A stretch of 16,070 nt of DNA from Candidatus Omnitrophota bacterium (GTDB taxonomy: Bacteria > Omnitrophota > Gorgyraeia > Tantalellales > Tantalellaceae). The translations under genes were made by a program, and so were the position numbers. The notes under the pieces were generated by a model. It saw nothing but the letters and a program-made list of their open reading frames with translations. It had not been told where the DNA came from and made no database searches. How positions within the stretch are numbered: position 1 is the first letter of the stretch; every line of letters begins with the position of its first letter. The stretch is taken from positions 1 to 16,070 of the forward strand of contig JAGLIU010000092.1 of NCBI GenBank assembly GCA_023142805.1, in the 5' to 3' direction. Positions 15,926-16,070 of this stretch are shown in pieces.

Positions 15926-16070
15926 ATGCCGGGTGGTAATGGAACGGGTCCGGTGGGTCAAGGACCTGTAGCTGGAGGAGGAAGAGGTCGGGGAGGTAGA
16001 CCCGGTTTTGGTCCGACAGGGAACTGCCGGTGTCCTAAGTGTAACTTGAGTGTGTCTCATGAGGCGGGGG
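15926..16070 (+). CDS. Gly-rich DUF5320-like protein with Cys cluster (5' part)
   Basis: ATG 15926 is preceded by GGGGG (15915-15919); 48 codons are visible before the window ends, so the gene is 3'-truncated by the window. The protein starts MPGGNGTGPVGQGPVAGGGR, the GTGP-x-G-x-GP pattern of DUF5320-type proteins, which often sit beside NifX-like and MinD-like genes. A Gly/Arg-rich stretch follows, then GNCRCPKC with C34, C36 and C39 and a His at 45. This suggests a zinc ribbon or iron-sulfur site in the missing part. The function of the family is unknown. No signal peptide is present. Confidence 0.7.
   Translation, partial: MPGGNGTGPVGQGPVAGGGRGRGGRPGFGPTGNCRCPKCNLSVSHEAG

Overview
The window looks like a chromosomal segment of an uncultured Gram-negative-type bacterium. 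It has dense same-strand genes, mostly good Shine-Dalgarno sites, sigma-70-like promoters, a large secreted polysaccharide-active protein and many small palindromic repeats. An Omnitrophota-like or similar candidate-phylum origin would fit, but this is a guess from gene content. All recognisable genes are on the + strand.

Layout. (1) 1-62: the truncated end of a palindromic repeat family whose complete copy lies at 14571-14692 in the opposite orientation. (2) 128-1909: an EamA-type transporter and a short M17 leucyl-aminopeptidase, closely spaced. (3) 1910-2310: a gap with a terminator-like hairpin and a perfect 11-bp inverted repeat just before the next gene. (4) 2311-7032: a secreted 1573-residue protein with a GH5-like (clan GH-A) glycoside hydrolase barrel set between YD/RHS-like modules. 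Its last codons and stop lie inside a second inverted-repeat element (7018-7203). (5) 7251-9110: a complete RecQ helicase. (6) 9111-9400: an irregular CGGAT repeat array, a solo half of the second repeat family, and a promoter placed so that the next mRNA should be leaderless. (7) 9401-14575: the central operon, GH130 / GT4 fused to an alpha/alpha-barrel domain / GH130 / GH130, with overlapping or nearly abutting genes. (8) 14573-14690: a perfect-stem palindromic element that supplies the stop codon of the last GH130. (9) 14706-16070: a promoter, a leader with a possible 16-codon upstream ORF, two NifX/NifB-type (PF02579) genes, a decayed 2[4Fe-4S] ferredoxin gene, and the start of a Gly-rich DUF5320-like gene.

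How the genes may work together. The GH130/GT4 operon combines a nucleotide-sugar glycosyltransferase with three mannoside-phosphorylase-family proteins. This suggests intracellular synthesis and phosphorolytic breakdown of a beta-mannoside polymer or oligosaccharide, with the middle GH130 altered at two otherwise conserved positions. The secreted GH5-like giant could act on an external glycan. The NifX-like, ferredoxin and DUF5320 group is a recurrent association of unclear redox or metal-cofactor function; here its ferredoxin has lost most cluster ligands and carries an in-frame stop. The most original observations are the ferredoxin pseudogene, the GH130/GT4 fusion operon with its predicted leaderless start, and two inverted-repeat elements inserted exactly at gene ends.
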